Source: Pectobacterium cacticida (GTDB lineage Bacteria; Pseudomonadota; Gammaproteobacteria; Enterobacterales; Enterobacteriaceae). Taken from it: 64,000 nucleotides of DNA. Shown piece after piece: positions 8,655 to 17,988 of this stretch (position 1 is its first letter; every line of letters starts with the position of its first letter). Both the position numbers and the translations under genes were made by a program. The DNA lies in NCBI RefSeq assembly GCF_036885195.1, contig NZ_CP133656.1, positions 930,001 to 994,000 of the forward strand. The letters are read 5' to 3'. The notes under the pieces are model-generated. The model worked only from the letters and a program-made list of their open reading frames with translations, was not told the origin of the DNA and did no database searches.

Positions 8655-10031
8655 ATGGAACAACCATCCTCAACGCTCAAGCGTGGGTTAAGCACGCGGC
8701 ATATTCGTTTTATCGCTTTAGGCTCTGCGATTGGAACCGGCCTGTTTTATGGTTCCGCTAATGCGATCCAAATGGCCGGTCCCAGCGTGTTGTTGGCTTA
8801 TCTGATCGGTGGCGTGGTTGCGTACATTATCATGCGCGCGCTGGGCGAAATGTCGGTACACAATCCGCAATCTAGCTCGTTTTCTCGCTATGCTCAGGAT
8901 TATCTAGGGCCTTTGGCGGGCTATATCACCGGTTGGACTTACTGTTTTGAGATGCTGATCGTCGCCATTGCCGATGTTACCGCATTCGGTATCTATATGG
9001 GGGTCTGGTTTCCTGCCGTGCCGCATTGGGTATGGGTTTTGAGCGTGGTGCTCATCATTGGCGCGATTAATCTGATGAATGTGAAAGCCTTTGGTGAGTT
9101 GGAGTTCTGGCTCTCTTTCTTCAAGGTCGCCACCATTATCATTATGATTGTCGCCGGTATCGGTATCATCATTTGGGGAATTGGCAATGGCGGCCAACCT
9201 ACCGGTATTCATAACCTGTGGAGTCATGGCGGGTTCTTCAGTAACGGCGTGATGGGGATGATTTTATCGTTGCAACTGGTGATGTTTGCCTATGGCGGCG
9301 TGGAGATCATCGGGATCACCGCCGGTGAAGCGAAAGAGCCGCATAAATCTATCCCGCGAGCGATTAACTCAGTGCCATGGCGGATTCTGGTGTTCTATGT
9401 CGGGACGCTGTTTGTGATTATGTCCATTTACCCGTGGAATCAGGTCGGGACGAATGGCAGCCCATTCGTATTGACATTCCAGCATATGGGGATCACGGCG
9501 GCGGCGGGTATCCTGAATTTTGTGGTGATTACCGCGTCGCTATCTGCGATTAACAGCGATGTGTTTGGTGTCGGGCGCATGTTGCATGGCATGGCGCAAC
9601 AGGGTCATGCACCTAGGGTGTTTAGTCGCGTTTCCAAACGCGGTATTCCATGGGTAACGGTGGTCGTGATGATGACTGCGCTGCTCGTGGCGGTGTATCT
9701 GAATTACATTATGCCCGGCAAAGTGTTTCTGGTGATCGCTTCACTGGCAACGTTTGCCACCGTGTGGGTGTGGATCATGATTCTACTTTCCCAGATTGCG
9801 TTTCGCCGCCGTTTGAACCCGAATGAAGTTAAGGCACTGGCATTCCCGCTGCGCGGCGGTATTGCCACGTCGATATGTGGCATTATCTTCCTTCTTTTTA
9901 TCATCGGCCTGATTGGCTATTTCCCGGATACTCGCGTGTCGCTGTATGTCGGTATTATCTGGATAGCGCTGCTTTTGGTGGGCTATGTCTGGAAGAGGAA
10001 ACGTCAGAACGCGGTGACTATACAGAATTAA
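8655..10031 (+). CDS. proY: Proline-specific permease ProY
   Basis: Amino acid permease of the APC/AAT family, 458 aa (E. coli ProY 457), with twelve predicted membrane segments. The start MEQPSSTLKRGLSTRHIRFI followed by ALGSAIGTGLFYGSA is the conserved first-helix region of this family and is nearly identical to enteric ProY. The middle keeps AYGGVEIIGITAGEAKEPHKSI. It lies 134 bases behind brnQ beyond a terminator, so it needs its own promoter. Proline specificity is inferred from orthology and gene order; related AAT permeases carry aromatic or other amino acids. Confidence 0.93.
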   Translation: MEQPSSTLKRGLSTRHIRFIALGSAIGTGLFYGSANAIQMAGPSVLLAYLIGGVVAYIIMRALGEMSVHNPQSSSFSRYAQDYLGPLAGYITGWTYCFEMLIVAIADVTAFGIYMGVWFPAVPHWVWVLSVVLIIGAINLMNVKAFGELEFWLSFFKVATIIIMIVAGIGIIIWGIGNGGQPTGIHNLWSHGGFFSNGVMGMILSLQLVMFAYGGVEIIGITAGEAKEPHKSIPRAINSVPWRILVFYVGTLFVIMSIYPWNQVGTNGSPFVLTFQHMGITAAAGILNFVVITASLSAINSDVFGVGRMLHGMAQQGHAPRVFSRVSKRGIPWVTVVVMMTALLVAVYLNYIMPGKVFLVIASLATFATVWVWIMILLSQIAFRRRLNPNEVKALAFPLRGGIATSICGIIFLLFIIGLIGYFPDTRVSLYVGIIWIALLLVGYVWKRKRQNAVTIQN

Positions 10032-10082
10032 ACTCGTCGCTTGCTATTAGAAGAAGCGAGGTTGCTGACAAAGTCCGCAGAG

Positions 10083-10264
10083 CGGGAGTAACGGATAGAT
10101 CGTAAAGACGCTGTGAATACGCCCATGGTCGCTCGGCCTGCGCAGATATGAATCTCATCCCTGAGATTCACCCCTTTCAGGGCCGTCGCAAGCGACGTTC
10201 AAAAATGTTCCTGACGTTTTTGTCCCTGGCGCAAACGCTTTATTCTTCTATTCCGTTACTCCCG
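10083..10264. repeat. Structured intergenic element with terminal inverted repeats
   Basis: The left arm CGGGAGTAACGGA (10083-10095) is the exact reverse complement of TCCGTTACTCCCG (10252-10264); with one extra T the pairing extends through TCTA. Inside are TGAATCTC/GAGATTCA (10149-10170), the near-perfect palindrome CGTCGCAAGCGACG (about 10184-10197), and a hairpin from CAAAAATG to CGTTTTTG (about 10200-10222). It lies between the convergent proY and ybdG genes. It resembles a non-autonomous repeat or a composite terminator; only one copy is in the window, so repeat status is inferred. Confidence 0.55.
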
Positions 10265-10307
10265 TTTTCATTCGGTATCAGCCGCTTTCGTTCCTTTGCA
10301 TGAGATA

Positions 10308-11582
10308 TTACGCTTTCTGCGCCGTCATTTGCTGCGCCATTACTCGCATATCGTGACCGGTTGGCGTCTGATGAATACGCAGACCAAACTCCGGCAGAAC
10401 CGCAAAGATGTGGTCGAAGATATCGGACTGAATGCCTTCGTACTCGACCCAGGCGGTCGTGTTGGTAAACGCATAGACTTCCAGCGGCACCCCCTCTGAG
10501 GTTGGCGCAAGTTGCCGTACCATCAGCGTCATTCCTTTATGGATCCCTGGATGAGCGCGTAAGTAAGCCTGAAGATAGGCGCGGAAAGTGCCTAGATTGG
10601 TCAGACGCCGACCATTCAGCGGCGATGCCAAATCGGCGGCAGCCTGTGCGTTGTGCCGTTCCAATTCACTCTTTTTGTTATGAATGTAAGGCGATAGGAG
10701 GGTGCTCCGTAGTAGCCGCGCCTGCTCATCTTCCGTCATAAAATGAACGCTAGTGGTATCAATATTAATACTTCGCTTAATACGTCGACCTCCTGATTCT
10801 GACATCGAACGCCAGTTTTTGAAGGAATCGGATACCAGTGCGTAAGTGGGAATGGTGGTGACAGTATTGTCCCAGTTTTTCACTTTTACCGTAGTCAGCC
10901 CGATGTCAATCACCGCGCCGTCAGCGCCGTATTTCGGCATTTCGAGCCAGTCTCCCAGCGCTAACATATCATTAGCGGAGAGTTGGATACCGGCCACCAA
11001 ACCTAAAATCGGATCTTTGAAGACCAACATTAGTACGGCGGCCATCGCACCTAAACCACTAATGAGAATCAGCGGCGATTTTCCGATAAGCAGAGACACG
11101 ACCATGATACTGATGATGATGCTGGCAATCAGTTTCAAACTCTGAAAAATACCGCGTAACGGCAATTGGGCGGCGACTTGGGTACGGGCAGAAATACTTA
11201 GCAGAACGTCGAGTAGCGAAAACAGCGACAGCAGGGCAAAAAACATGATCCAAACTTGGGAGCAGATGATGAGTGCTTCTCGAGTTTCACTCTGCGAGGG
11301 AAGCCACACAACGACCTGAATATTGAGGATCACCCCTTGTAGTAAGAAAGCCAGTCGGTTGAATAAGTTATGTTGCGTTAGCGCCTGTTTCCACGCGCGT
11401 CCTCCCGTTTTTCCTGGCTTATTGAGCGAACGTAGCACAATTCGTTTCAAAACGACCTGATGTAAAATCAGATGAATCACGGCAGAAATGAGCAATATCA
11501 GCCCAAGAACAATCAGTAATGCAATGAGACTGGCGTGCTGTATCCCAGCCTCTCTTAGCCATAGCGCGAGGTTTTGTTGCAT
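10308..11582 (-). CDS. ybdG: MscS-family mechanosensitive channel, YbdG/MscM type
   Basis: Inner-membrane small-conductance mechanosensitive channel homologue, 424 aa (E. coli YbdG 415). Five N-terminal hydrophobic segments (about 17-195) are followed by the MscS pore and upper beta domain: GLGAMAAVLMLVFKDPILGLVAGIQL, cut here as the pore helix region around residues 175-205, then DWLEMPKYGADGAVIDIGL and VKNWDNTVTTIPTYAL. These last motifs are conserved in the YbdG branch. It is transcribed leftwards as a single gene, convergent with proY. It would open under hypo-osmotic shock, although E. coli YbdG contributes only modest conductance. Confidence 0.92.
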   Translation of the reverse strand: MQQNLALWLREAGIQHASLIALLIVLGLILLISAVIHLILHQVVLKRIVLRSLNKPGKTGGRAWKQALTQHNLFNRLAFLLQGVILNIQVVVWLPSQSETREALIICSQVWIMFFALLSLFSLLDVLLSISARTQVAAQLPLRGIFQSLKLIASIIISIMVVSLLIGKSPLILISGLGAMAAVLMLVFKDPILGLVAGIQLSANDMLALGDWLEMPKYGADGAVIDIGLTTVKVKNWDNTVTTIPTYALVSDSFKNWRSMSESGGRRIKRSINIDTTSVHFMTEDEQARLLRSTLLSPYIHNKKSELERHNAQAAADLASPLNGRRLTNLGTFRAYLQAYLRAHPGIHKGMTLMVRQLAPTSEGVPLEVYAFTNTTAWVEYEGIQSDIFDHIFAVLPEFGLRIHQTPTGHDMRVMAQQMTAQKA

Positions 11583-11728
11583 GCATTCTCCTTGTATTCC
11601 GATGAATCTGTCGTGTCGTGATGCGATGTGGCGTTAAGGCTAAGGATTTCGTGCCGCGAGTCAACATTTTGTATTTTCTGGCATAGCAGCGGAAGGATGA
11701 ATGTAGAGGGTAATGAGAAAATAACGCG

Positions 11729-11755
11729 AAAAAAAAGCCAACCGCGATTCGGCTG
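11729..11755 (-). terminator. Terminator of the peroxiredoxin gene
   Basis: On the minus strand AGCCGA pairs with TTGGCT (one G-T pair) around a 7-base loop, followed directly by a run of eight T residues. It lies about 40 bases past the stop at 11796. Confidence 0.8.
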
Positions 11756-11795
11756 ACTTAATGGCTATAAATCATTTATGCCAGCAAACCGTTGA

Positions 11796-12398
11796 TTACA
11801 GCTTGTCTGCGTTTTCAGACAGGTATTTTGCTACGCCATCGGGTGACGCACCCATACCAGATTTACCTTTTTCCCACTGTGCCGGGCACACTTCGCCGTG
11901 CTCTTCGTGGAATTGCAGTGCATCAACGGTACGTAGCATTTCATCGATGTTACGGCCCAGCGGCAGATCGTTGACAACCTGATGACGAACGATGCCATTT
12001 TTGTCGATAAGGAAAGATCCGCGTAGTGCAACACCCGCTTCAGGATGTTCGATGCCATAGGCTTTCTGGATTTCGCGCTTAACGTCCGCGACCATCGCGT
12101 ATTGGACTTCGCCAATGCCGCCTTTTTCCACAGGGGTTTTGCGCCATGCGTTGTGAACGAATTCGGAATCGAAAGAGACGCCAACAACTTCTACACCACG
12201 TTTTTTGAATTCGGCATAGCGGTGATCGAATGCAATCAGTTCCGATGGGCAAACGAAGGTGAAGTCCATTGGCCAGAAGAAGACTACGGCAGCTTTACCG
12301 TTAATGTGTTTCTTTAGGTTGAAATTTTCGACAATTTCGCCATTACCCAAAACGGCGGCGGCGGTGAAGTCTGGAGCTTGACGAGTTACCAGGACCAT
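11796..12398 (-). CDS. 2-Cys peroxiredoxin (AhpC/TSA, Prx1-type)
   Basis: Cytosolic thiol peroxidase reducing hydrogen peroxide and organic hydroperoxides, 200 aa. The peroxidatic Cys50 lies in MDFTFVCPSE and the resolving Cys171 in HGEVCPAQW, which marks the typical 2-Cys Prx1/AhpC group. A GGIG motif is present at 93-96, but the C-terminal YF motif of over-oxidation-sensitive enzymes is absent, so it should be a robust form. It is a stand-alone gene without an ahpF partner, so thioredoxin or another reductase must recycle it. A near-consensus OxyR site lies about 100 bases upstream. E. coli has no equivalent at this place. Confidence 0.92.
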   Translation of the reverse strand: MVLVTRQAPDFTAAAVLGNGEIVENFNLKKHINGKAAVVFFWPMDFTFVCPSELIAFDHRYAEFKKRGVEVVGVSFDSEFVHNAWRKTPVEKGGIGEVQYAMVADVKREIQKAYGIEHPEAGVALRGSFLIDKNGIVRHQVVNDLPLGRNIDEMLRTVDALQFHEEHGEVCPAQWEKGKSGMGASPDGVAKYLSENADKL

Positions 12399-12499
12399 AA
12401 TTACTCCTGTAGATTACAATTAGTGATAAGAAGTGGAAAACCGTAATAAGTATAGGGGCTCTACCTAAGGGAATACAGGCGAAGAGGCCAATCAATAAG

Positions 12500-12536
12500 A
12501 TAGGTTACACCTATTAATCTCATTGTTATTTCCTTT
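12500..12536 (-). promoter_or_regulatory. OxyR-type operator upstream of the peroxiredoxin gene
   Basis: ATAGGTTACACCTAT (12500-12514) fits the OxyR half-site ATAGnTnnnAnCTAT perfectly. After exactly 7 bases a weaker second element ATTG-N7-CTTT (12522-12536) completes the four-element array. On the minus strand a TATACT -10 lies near 12451-12456, so the operator abuts the -35 region, where OxyR activates. Confidence 0.7.
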
Positions 12537-12622
12537 CAATAGAGGCCAGCAATCTTTTTAGCGGAAAGCGCCCTTTTTGGAAAGAACACTATACCACGTA
12601 GTAAAATTGAACATACGTCAGT

Positions 12623-13204
12623 TTACAGCTGATGTGTTTTGGCTAGCTGCATCATCCGCGGATAAAACTGCCAGAAGAGCGTTTCAAATTGGTGATAGTG
12701 GTGCTCAATATCCTGAAACGAACCGGATAACGTAGCCAGTTTCGGACGACGCACCGACATTCTGTGCAGCACATCGGCGATAAACGGCAGCTCTGCGTAA
12801 CGTGTCATCCAGCGTTCCGGCCACAGATAGCGATTTAGGTTCTGGAAGTGTTCGGGGGTTTGCGCCAGATGGGGCTCTATTTGCCGTTGCGCGCTATCGA
12901 TAAACGTTTGTAGAGGTGTTTCCGGCACTAACTGGATCCAGTGGCGAGAAAGGTAGTGATCCCATAAGACATCCAATGAAATAGGGGCGACACGACGGAA
13001 TTCATCGCTGAAATACCGTCGCGCCTGTTTGATCTCTGGCAGGCTATCAGTTAGTGAGTCAACGCGTCGGTGTAGGCGGATACCCGCAACGATGTCGTCA
13101 GCGTAGCGATCCTGCGGGTTACCGCGCACAAAGTCTGCCATTAAATTACCTAGCAGAGAACTGTCGGCCAGCGTGGCTAGATGGAGGTGAGCAAGAAAAT
13201 TCAT
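12623..13204 (-). CDS. acpH: Acyl carrier protein phosphodiesterase
   Basis: Removes the 4'-phosphopantetheine arm from acyl carrier protein (ACP hydrolyase, YajB), 193 aa, the same length as the E. coli enzyme. I chose the internal ATG at 13204 (MNFLAHLHLATLADSSLLGN), which matches the family N-terminus; the open frame extends 25 codons further upstream without support. HD-like motifs are visible: HLHL, DFVRGNP, GIRLHRRVDSLTDSLPE and DVLWDHYLSRHW. It is divergent from queA across a 136-base gap, as in E. coli. Confidence 0.92.
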   Translation of the reverse strand: MNFLAHLHLATLADSSLLGNLMADFVRGNPQDRYADDIVAGIRLHRRVDSLTDSLPEIKQARRYFSDEFRRVAPISLDVLWDHYLSRHWIQLVPETPLQTFIDSAQRQIEPHLAQTPEHFQNLNRYLWPERWMTRYAELPFIADVLHRMSVRRPKLATLSGSFQDIEHHYHQFETLFWQFYPRMMQLAKTHQL

Positions 13205-13340
13205 GGCGGTAGTATAGCTATTTCTTCCTTTATTAGGCACCCCATCTTCTCTGGGCGTGCGCTTATCTCTTGCAGCCATGTGCTCGCGGCTCTAGACTAG
13301 GCCGCCCATTTTTGATGTGTTAACAGCTAAGTGAATGACC

Positions 13341-14408
13341 ATGCGTGTTGCCGATTTTTCGTTTGAGCTTCCTGAATCGTTGATTGCCCATTACCCACAA
13401 GCGGAACGCAGCGGTTGCCGATTGTTATCGCTGGATGGGCCGACTGGAAACCTGACGCACGGCGTGTTTACCGATTTGCTGGATATGCTGTCTCCGGGCG
13501 ACCTGCTGGTGTTCAACAACACGCGCGTTATTCCGGCTCGCCTCTTTGGTCGCAAAGCCAGTGGCGGCAAGTTGGAAGTGCTGGTGGAGCGTGTTTTGGA
13601 CGATCATCGGGTGCTGGCGCACGTTCGGGCGTCGAAAGCGCCAAAACCGGGCACGGAACTGTTGTTGGGCGATGATGAAAGCGTTAGGGCCACGATGGCC
13701 GCGCGTCATGATGCGTTATTTGAGCTGCATTTCGATGATTCCCGCGATGTGCTGACCATTCTGAATGACATCGGTCACATGCCTTTGCCGCCTTATATCG
13801 ACAGACCCGATGAGGATGCCGACCGTGAGCTTTATCAAACGGTTTATAGTCAGCGTCCGGGGGCAGTCGCGGCGCCGACGGCAGGTTTACATTTTGATGA
13901 ACCGATGCTGGCAGCGCTGCGCGAGAAGGGCATCGAAATGGCATTTGTCACGCTGCATGTGGGAGCGGGGACTTTCCAGCCGGTGCGCGTAGAGACGATC
14001 GAAGATCACATCATGCACGCCGAATATGCCGAAGTGCCGCAGGACGTTGTCGATGCCGTGCTGGCGTGTAAGGCGCGCGGGAATCGTGTAGTAGCCGTTG
14101 GCACGACTTCGGTACGCTCACTGGAAAGTGCCGCACAGGCCAGCCAGAACGCACCGATCGCGCCGTTCTTTGGTGATACCAACATTTTTATCTATCCAGG
14201 TTATCACTACCGCATAATCGATGCGCTGGTAACCAATTTCCATTTGCCCGAATCGACCCTCATCATGCTGGTGTCGGCCTTTGCTGGCTATCAGAATACG
14301 ATGGCGGCCTACCGTGAAGCGGTAGCAGAGCAGTATCGTTTTTTCAGTTACGGCGATGCGATGTTTATTACGCGTAACACGCTGGCTGAGCAAGAAAAAG
14401 TGGGATAA
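13341..14408 (+). CDS. queA: S-adenosylmethionine:tRNA ribosyltransferase-isomerase QueA
   Basis: Transfers and isomerises the ribosyl part of S-adenosylmethionine onto preQ1 at tRNA position 34, giving epoxyqueuosine. It is 355 aa from ATG 13341 (MRVADFSFELPESLIAHYP); an ATG two codons earlier (13335) is possible, but AAGTGA gives better spacing to 13341 and E. coli starts at the same MRV. Conserved blocks include LLVFNNTRVIPARLFG, IGHMPLPPYI, AAPTAGLHFD, THVGAGTFQPVR-like LHVGAGTFQPVR, and TNFHLPESTLIMLVSAFAG. It is first of the queA-tgt-yajC-secD-secF series. Confidence 0.97.
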   Translation: MRVADFSFELPESLIAHYPQAERSGCRLLSLDGPTGNLTHGVFTDLLDMLSPGDLLVFNNTRVIPARLFGRKASGGKLEVLVERVLDDHRVLAHVRASKAPKPGTELLLGDDESVRATMAARHDALFELHFDDSRDVLTILNDIGHMPLPPYIDRPDEDADRELYQTVYSQRPGAVAAPTAGLHFDEPMLAALREKGIEMAFVTLHVGAGTFQPVRVETIEDHIMHAEYAEVPQDVVDAVLACKARGNRVVAVGTTSVRSLESAAQASQNAPIAPFFGDTNIFIYPGYHYRIIDALVTNFHLPESTLIMLVSAFAGYQNTMAAYREAVAEQYRFFSYGDAMFITRNTLAEQEKVG

Positions 14409-14504
14409 GCCCTGTTTTCTGTGCAATAGCGATGTCGCAGACTACGTTCTGTCAGGCATTAATACACATTACTATCAGACTGTCTTTCTGATGCAGGAGA
14501 GCAA

Positions 14505-15641
14505 GTGAAGTACGAATTACAAACTACGGACGGCCGCGCGCGACGTGGCAGATTGATTTTTGAACGTGGCGTGGTGGAAACGCCGGCTTTTATGCCCGTA
14601 GGCACGTACGGCACGGTGAAAGGGATGACGCCGGAAGAGGTCAAGGATACTGGCGCGCAAATCTTGCTTGGTAACACCTTCCATTTATGGCTGCGTCCCG
14701 GCCAGGAAGTCATGAAGCGGCACGGCGATCTACACGATTTCATGCAATGGCATGGCCCGATTCTGACGGATTCCGGCGGATTTCAGGTGTTTAGCCTTGG
14801 TGATATTCGCAATATTACCGAACAGGGCGTGCATTTCCGTAACCCGATTAATGGAGACGCGATTTTTCTTAGTCCGGAAAAATCGATGGAGATTCAATAC
14901 GATCTCGGTTCCGATATCGTGATGATCTTTGATGAATGTACTCCCTATCCTGCCGATTGGGATTACGCAAAGCGTTCTATGGAGATGTCGCTACGTTGGG
15001 CGAAACGCAGCCGCCAGCGTTTTGACGAATTACAGAATAAAAATGCGCTGTTTGGCATTATTCAAGGAAGTGTTTACGAAGATTTACGCGATGTATCGGT
15101 AAAAGGGCTGGTAGACATTGGCTTTGATGGGTACGCTGTGGGCGGCTTAGCCGTGGGTGAACCTAAAGAAGATATGCACCGTATTCTGGAACACGTTTGT
15201 CCGCAGATCCCCGCCGATAAACCACGCTATTTGATGGGTGTTGGTAAGCCGGAAGATTTGGTTGAAGGCGTTCGGCGCGGTATCGATATGTTTGACTGTG
15301 TTATGCCAACACGCAACGCCCGTAACGGACATCTTTTCGTGACGGATGGCGTGGTGAAAATCCGTAATGCAAAGTATAAAGACGATGTGAGTTCGTTGGA
15401 TGAACACTGTGATTGCTACACGTGTCGCAATTATAGTCGTGCCTACTTGCATCATCTTGACCGTTGCAACGAAATACTCGGAGCGCGGCTCAATACCATT
15501 CATAATTTACGTTATTATCAGCGTTTAATGGCGGGTTTACGTCAGGCCATTGAAGAGGGTAAATTAGAGCACTTTGTGGTGGATTTTTATCAGCGGATGG
15601 GCAAACCCATTCCGCCGCTTGCTGAAAAAATGTTGCCGTGA
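14505..15641 (+). CDS. tgt: tRNA-guanine transglycosylase (queuine tRNA-ribosyltransferase)
   Basis: Exchanges guanine 34 for preQ1 in tRNAs for Asp, Asn, His and Tyr; QueA acts next on its product. It is 378 aa (E. coli 375) from a GTG start preceded by AGGAGA. The substrate-binding and catalytic parts LTDSGGFQVFSLG and DMFDCVMPTRNARNGHLF are intact, and the zinc site CDCYTC followed by a His in YLHHLDRC is complete. It lies 96 bases downstream of queA and 129 bases before yajC. Confidence 0.97.
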   Translation: MKYELQTTDGRARRGRLIFERGVVETPAFMPVGTYGTVKGMTPEEVKDTGAQILLGNTFHLWLRPGQEVMKRHGDLHDFMQWHGPILTDSGGFQVFSLGDIRNITEQGVHFRNPINGDAIFLSPEKSMEIQYDLGSDIVMIFDECTPYPADWDYAKRSMEMSLRWAKRSRQRFDELQNKNALFGIIQGSVYEDLRDVSVKGLVDIGFDGYAVGGLAVGEPKEDMHRILEHVCPQIPADKPRYLMGVGKPEDLVEGVRRGIDMFDCVMPTRNARNGHLFVTDGVVKIRNAKYKDDVSSLDEHCDCYTCRNYSRAYLHHLDRCNEILGARLNTIHNLRYYQRLMAGLRQAIEEGKLEHFVVDFYQRMGKPIPPLAEKMLP

Positions 15642-15770
15642 GTCGTTGATAGCCCGTTTAAATGGCTGTTTTGTAACAACAGCATGTTGCTGTGAAGCGT
15701 TTTCACGATGGTAAAGTTGATAATTTATCTGTTTGATAGCTTATCTTTTGACAAAAAAGAGGATATTTAA

Positions 15771-16103
15771 ATGAGTTTTTTCATCTCCGATGCTGTAGCT
15801 GCAACAGGCGCTCCGGCACAGGGAAGCCCGTACTCTCTGGTTATTATGCTGGCCGTTTTTGGTCTGATTTTTTACTTTATGATCCTGCGTCCCCAGCAAA
15901 AACGTGCCAAAGAGCACAAAAAGTTAATGGATTCCATTAGCAAAGGCGATGAGGTGTTAACGACCGGTGGTTTAGTAGGCCGTGTGACTAAAGTGTCCGA
16001 AACGGGCTATATTGCGATTGCGTTGAATGAAACCAATGAAGTGGTTATTAAACGCGATTTCGTGGCTGCCGTGCTGCCGAAGGGCACGATTAAGGCCCTG
16101 TAA
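15771..16103 (+). CDS. yajC: Sec translocon accessory protein YajC
   Basis: Small single-span inner-membrane subunit of the SecDF-YajC complex, 110 aa like E. coli YajC. One membrane helix (about 21-40, LVIMLAVFGLIFYFMILRPQ) precedes a basic, soluble beta-rich tail with the conserved RPQQKRAKEHK and GDEVLTTGGLVG. It is followed after 27 bases by secD, in the usual yajC-secD-secF cluster. Confidence 0.96.
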   Translation: MSFFISDAVAATGAPAQGSPYSLVIMLAVFGLIFYFMILRPQQKRAKEHKKLMDSISKGDEVLTTGGLVGRVTKVSETGYIAIALNETNEVVIKRDFVAAVLPKGTIKAL

Positions 16104-16130
16104 TTTCCGATTTTCCCAAAGGGAACTGCC

Positions 16131-17978
16131 GTGTTAAATCGTTATCCTTTGTGGAAGTACCTGATGCTGGTCGTGGTGTTATTAGTCGGCCTGCTCTATG
16201 CGCTTCCTAACCTATATGGTGAGGATCCGGCGGTACAAGTCACTGGCGCGCGCGGAATCGCCGCCAGTGAAACGACGCTGATCCAAGTCCAGAATGTCTT
16301 AAAAGAACAAAATATTGCCAGCAAGTCGATTGCATTAGAAAACGGTGCAATTCTGGCTCGTTTCTCTAACCCTGATATTCAGATTCGTGCGCGCGAAGCG
16401 CTTGTTAATGCGCTAGGCGAAAAATTTGTCGTCGCGCTTAACCTTGCTCCTGCCACGCCAACCTGGCTGCGGTTGCTGGGGGCCGAGCCGATGAAATTAG
16501 GGCTTGACCTGCGCGGAGGTGTCCACTTCCTGATGGAAGTCGATATGGATACGGCGCTGGGTAAGTTGCAAGAACAAACCCTGGACACATTGCGCAGCGA
16601 TCTGCGTGAGAAGAACATTCCTTATGCTTCCGTGCGCAAGATTGATAATTACGGCGTCGAAATCCGTTTTCGTGATGCGCAAGCGCGTGATGCCGGTATT
16701 AGCTATCTAACGCCTCGGCACCGTAATCTGGTGCTTAGCAGCAGCGGTAGCAACCTGCTACGTGCTGTGATGTCTGATGAACGCCTGCGTGAAGCTCGCC
16801 AGTACGCGGTACAGCAGAACATTAATATCCTGCGTAATCGAGTCAACCAACTGGGCGTGGCTGAACCGCTGGTACAGCGTCAGGGTGCCGATCGTATCGT
16901 TGTTGAGCTACCGGGTATTCAGGACACGGCGCGTGCGAAAGAAATTCTTGGCGCAACCGCGACGCTGGAGTTCCGTCTGGTCAATACCGATGTTGATGCG
17001 ACGGCGGCGGCAAATGGTCGTGTACCGGGCGATTCCGAAGTGAAGAACATGCGTGATGGTTCCCCCGTTGTGTTGTTTAAACGCGTGATTCTGACGGGCG
17101 ACCATATCACCGATTCCACATCCAGTATGGATGAATACAATCGCCCACAGGTGAATATTTCTCTGGATGGCGCGGGTGGCAACACCATGTCCAACTTCAC
17201 CAAAGATAGCATCGGTAAGTTGATGGCGACGCTGTTTGTGGAATATAAGGACAGCGGTAAGAAAGACGCGGCGGGCCGCGCCGTGCTAGAAAAACATGAA
17301 GAAGTTATCAACGTGGCGACAATCCAGTCGCGACTGGGTAACAGTTTTCGTATTACCGGTATTGATAACCCGAACGAGGCGCGTCAGCTTGCGCTATTGC
17401 TGCGAGCCGGTGCGCTGATAGCGCCAATCCAAATTGTGGAAGAGCGTACTATTGGGCCAACGCTGGGGATGCAAAATATTACTCAGGGGTTGGAAGCCTG
17501 CTTATGGGGTTTGATCGCATCGATTCTCTTTATGGTCTTCTTCTATAAAAAGTTTGGTGTTATCGCGACCAGTGCGCTAATCGCCAACCTGGTGTTGATT
17601 GTCGGTGTGATGTCGCTATTGCCGGGGGCAACACTGACCATGCCGGGGATCGCGGGTATCGTCCTTACGCTGGCGGTTGCCGTGGATGCTAACGTCTTGA
17701 TTAACGAACGTATCAAGGAAGAACTCAGTAATGGCCGTACCGTGCAACAGGCCATTCATGAGGGCTATAAGGGTGCATTCAGTTCCATCGTTGATGCGAA
17801 CGTCACCACGTTGATTAAAGTTATTATCCTGTATGCGGTGGGCACCGGTTCTATTAAAGGGTTTGCTATTACCACTGCGATTGGGATTGCAACCTCAATG
17901 TTTACGGCGATCGTCGGTACTCGTGCCATCGTTAACCTGCTTTACGGCGGTAAACGCATCAACAAGCTGTCTATCTGA
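16131..17978 (+). CDS. secD: Protein translocase subunit SecD
   Basis: RND-type membrane protein that uses proton motive force to help complete protein export, 615 aa as in E. coli, from a GTG start. One N-terminal membrane helix is followed by a large periplasmic domain (about 30-450) beginning LGLDLRGGVHFLMEVD, and five C-terminal helices with the conserved AVAVDANVLINERIKEE and the proton-relay Asp. A Shine-Dalgarno AAAGGGA precedes the start. secF follows after 10 bases with its GAGGAG overlapping the secD stop. Confidence 0.97.
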   Translation: MLNRYPLWKYLMLVVVLLVGLLYALPNLYGEDPAVQVTGARGIAASETTLIQVQNVLKEQNIASKSIALENGAILARFSNPDIQIRAREALVNALGEKFVVALNLAPATPTWLRLLGAEPMKLGLDLRGGVHFLMEVDMDTALGKLQEQTLDTLRSDLREKNIPYASVRKIDNYGVEIRFRDAQARDAGISYLTPRHRNLVLSSSGSNLLRAVMSDERLREARQYAVQQNINILRNRVNQLGVAEPLVQRQGADRIVVELPGIQDTARAKEILGATATLEFRLVNTDVDATAAANGRVPGDSEVKNMRDGSPVVLFKRVILTGDHITDSTSSMDEYNRPQVNISLDGAGGNTMSNFTKDSIGKLMATLFVEYKDSGKKDAAGRAVLEKHEEVINVATIQSRLGNSFRITGIDNPNEARQLALLLRAGALIAPIQIVEERTIGPTLGMQNITQGLEACLWGLIASILFMVFFYKKFGVIATSALIANLVLIVGVMSLLPGATLTMPGIAGIVLTLAVAVDANVLINERIKEELSNGRTVQQAIHEGYKGAFSSIVDANVTTLIKVIILYAVGTGSIKGFAITTAIGIATSMFTAIVGTRAIVNLLYGGKRINKLSI

Positions 17979-17988
17979 GGAGTGCGTT

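Noticed and set aside
17833..17988. N-terminal extension of secF inside secD
   Set aside because: The secF homology starts exactly at GTG 17989 with its own ribosome site; upstream codons belong to secD in another frame.
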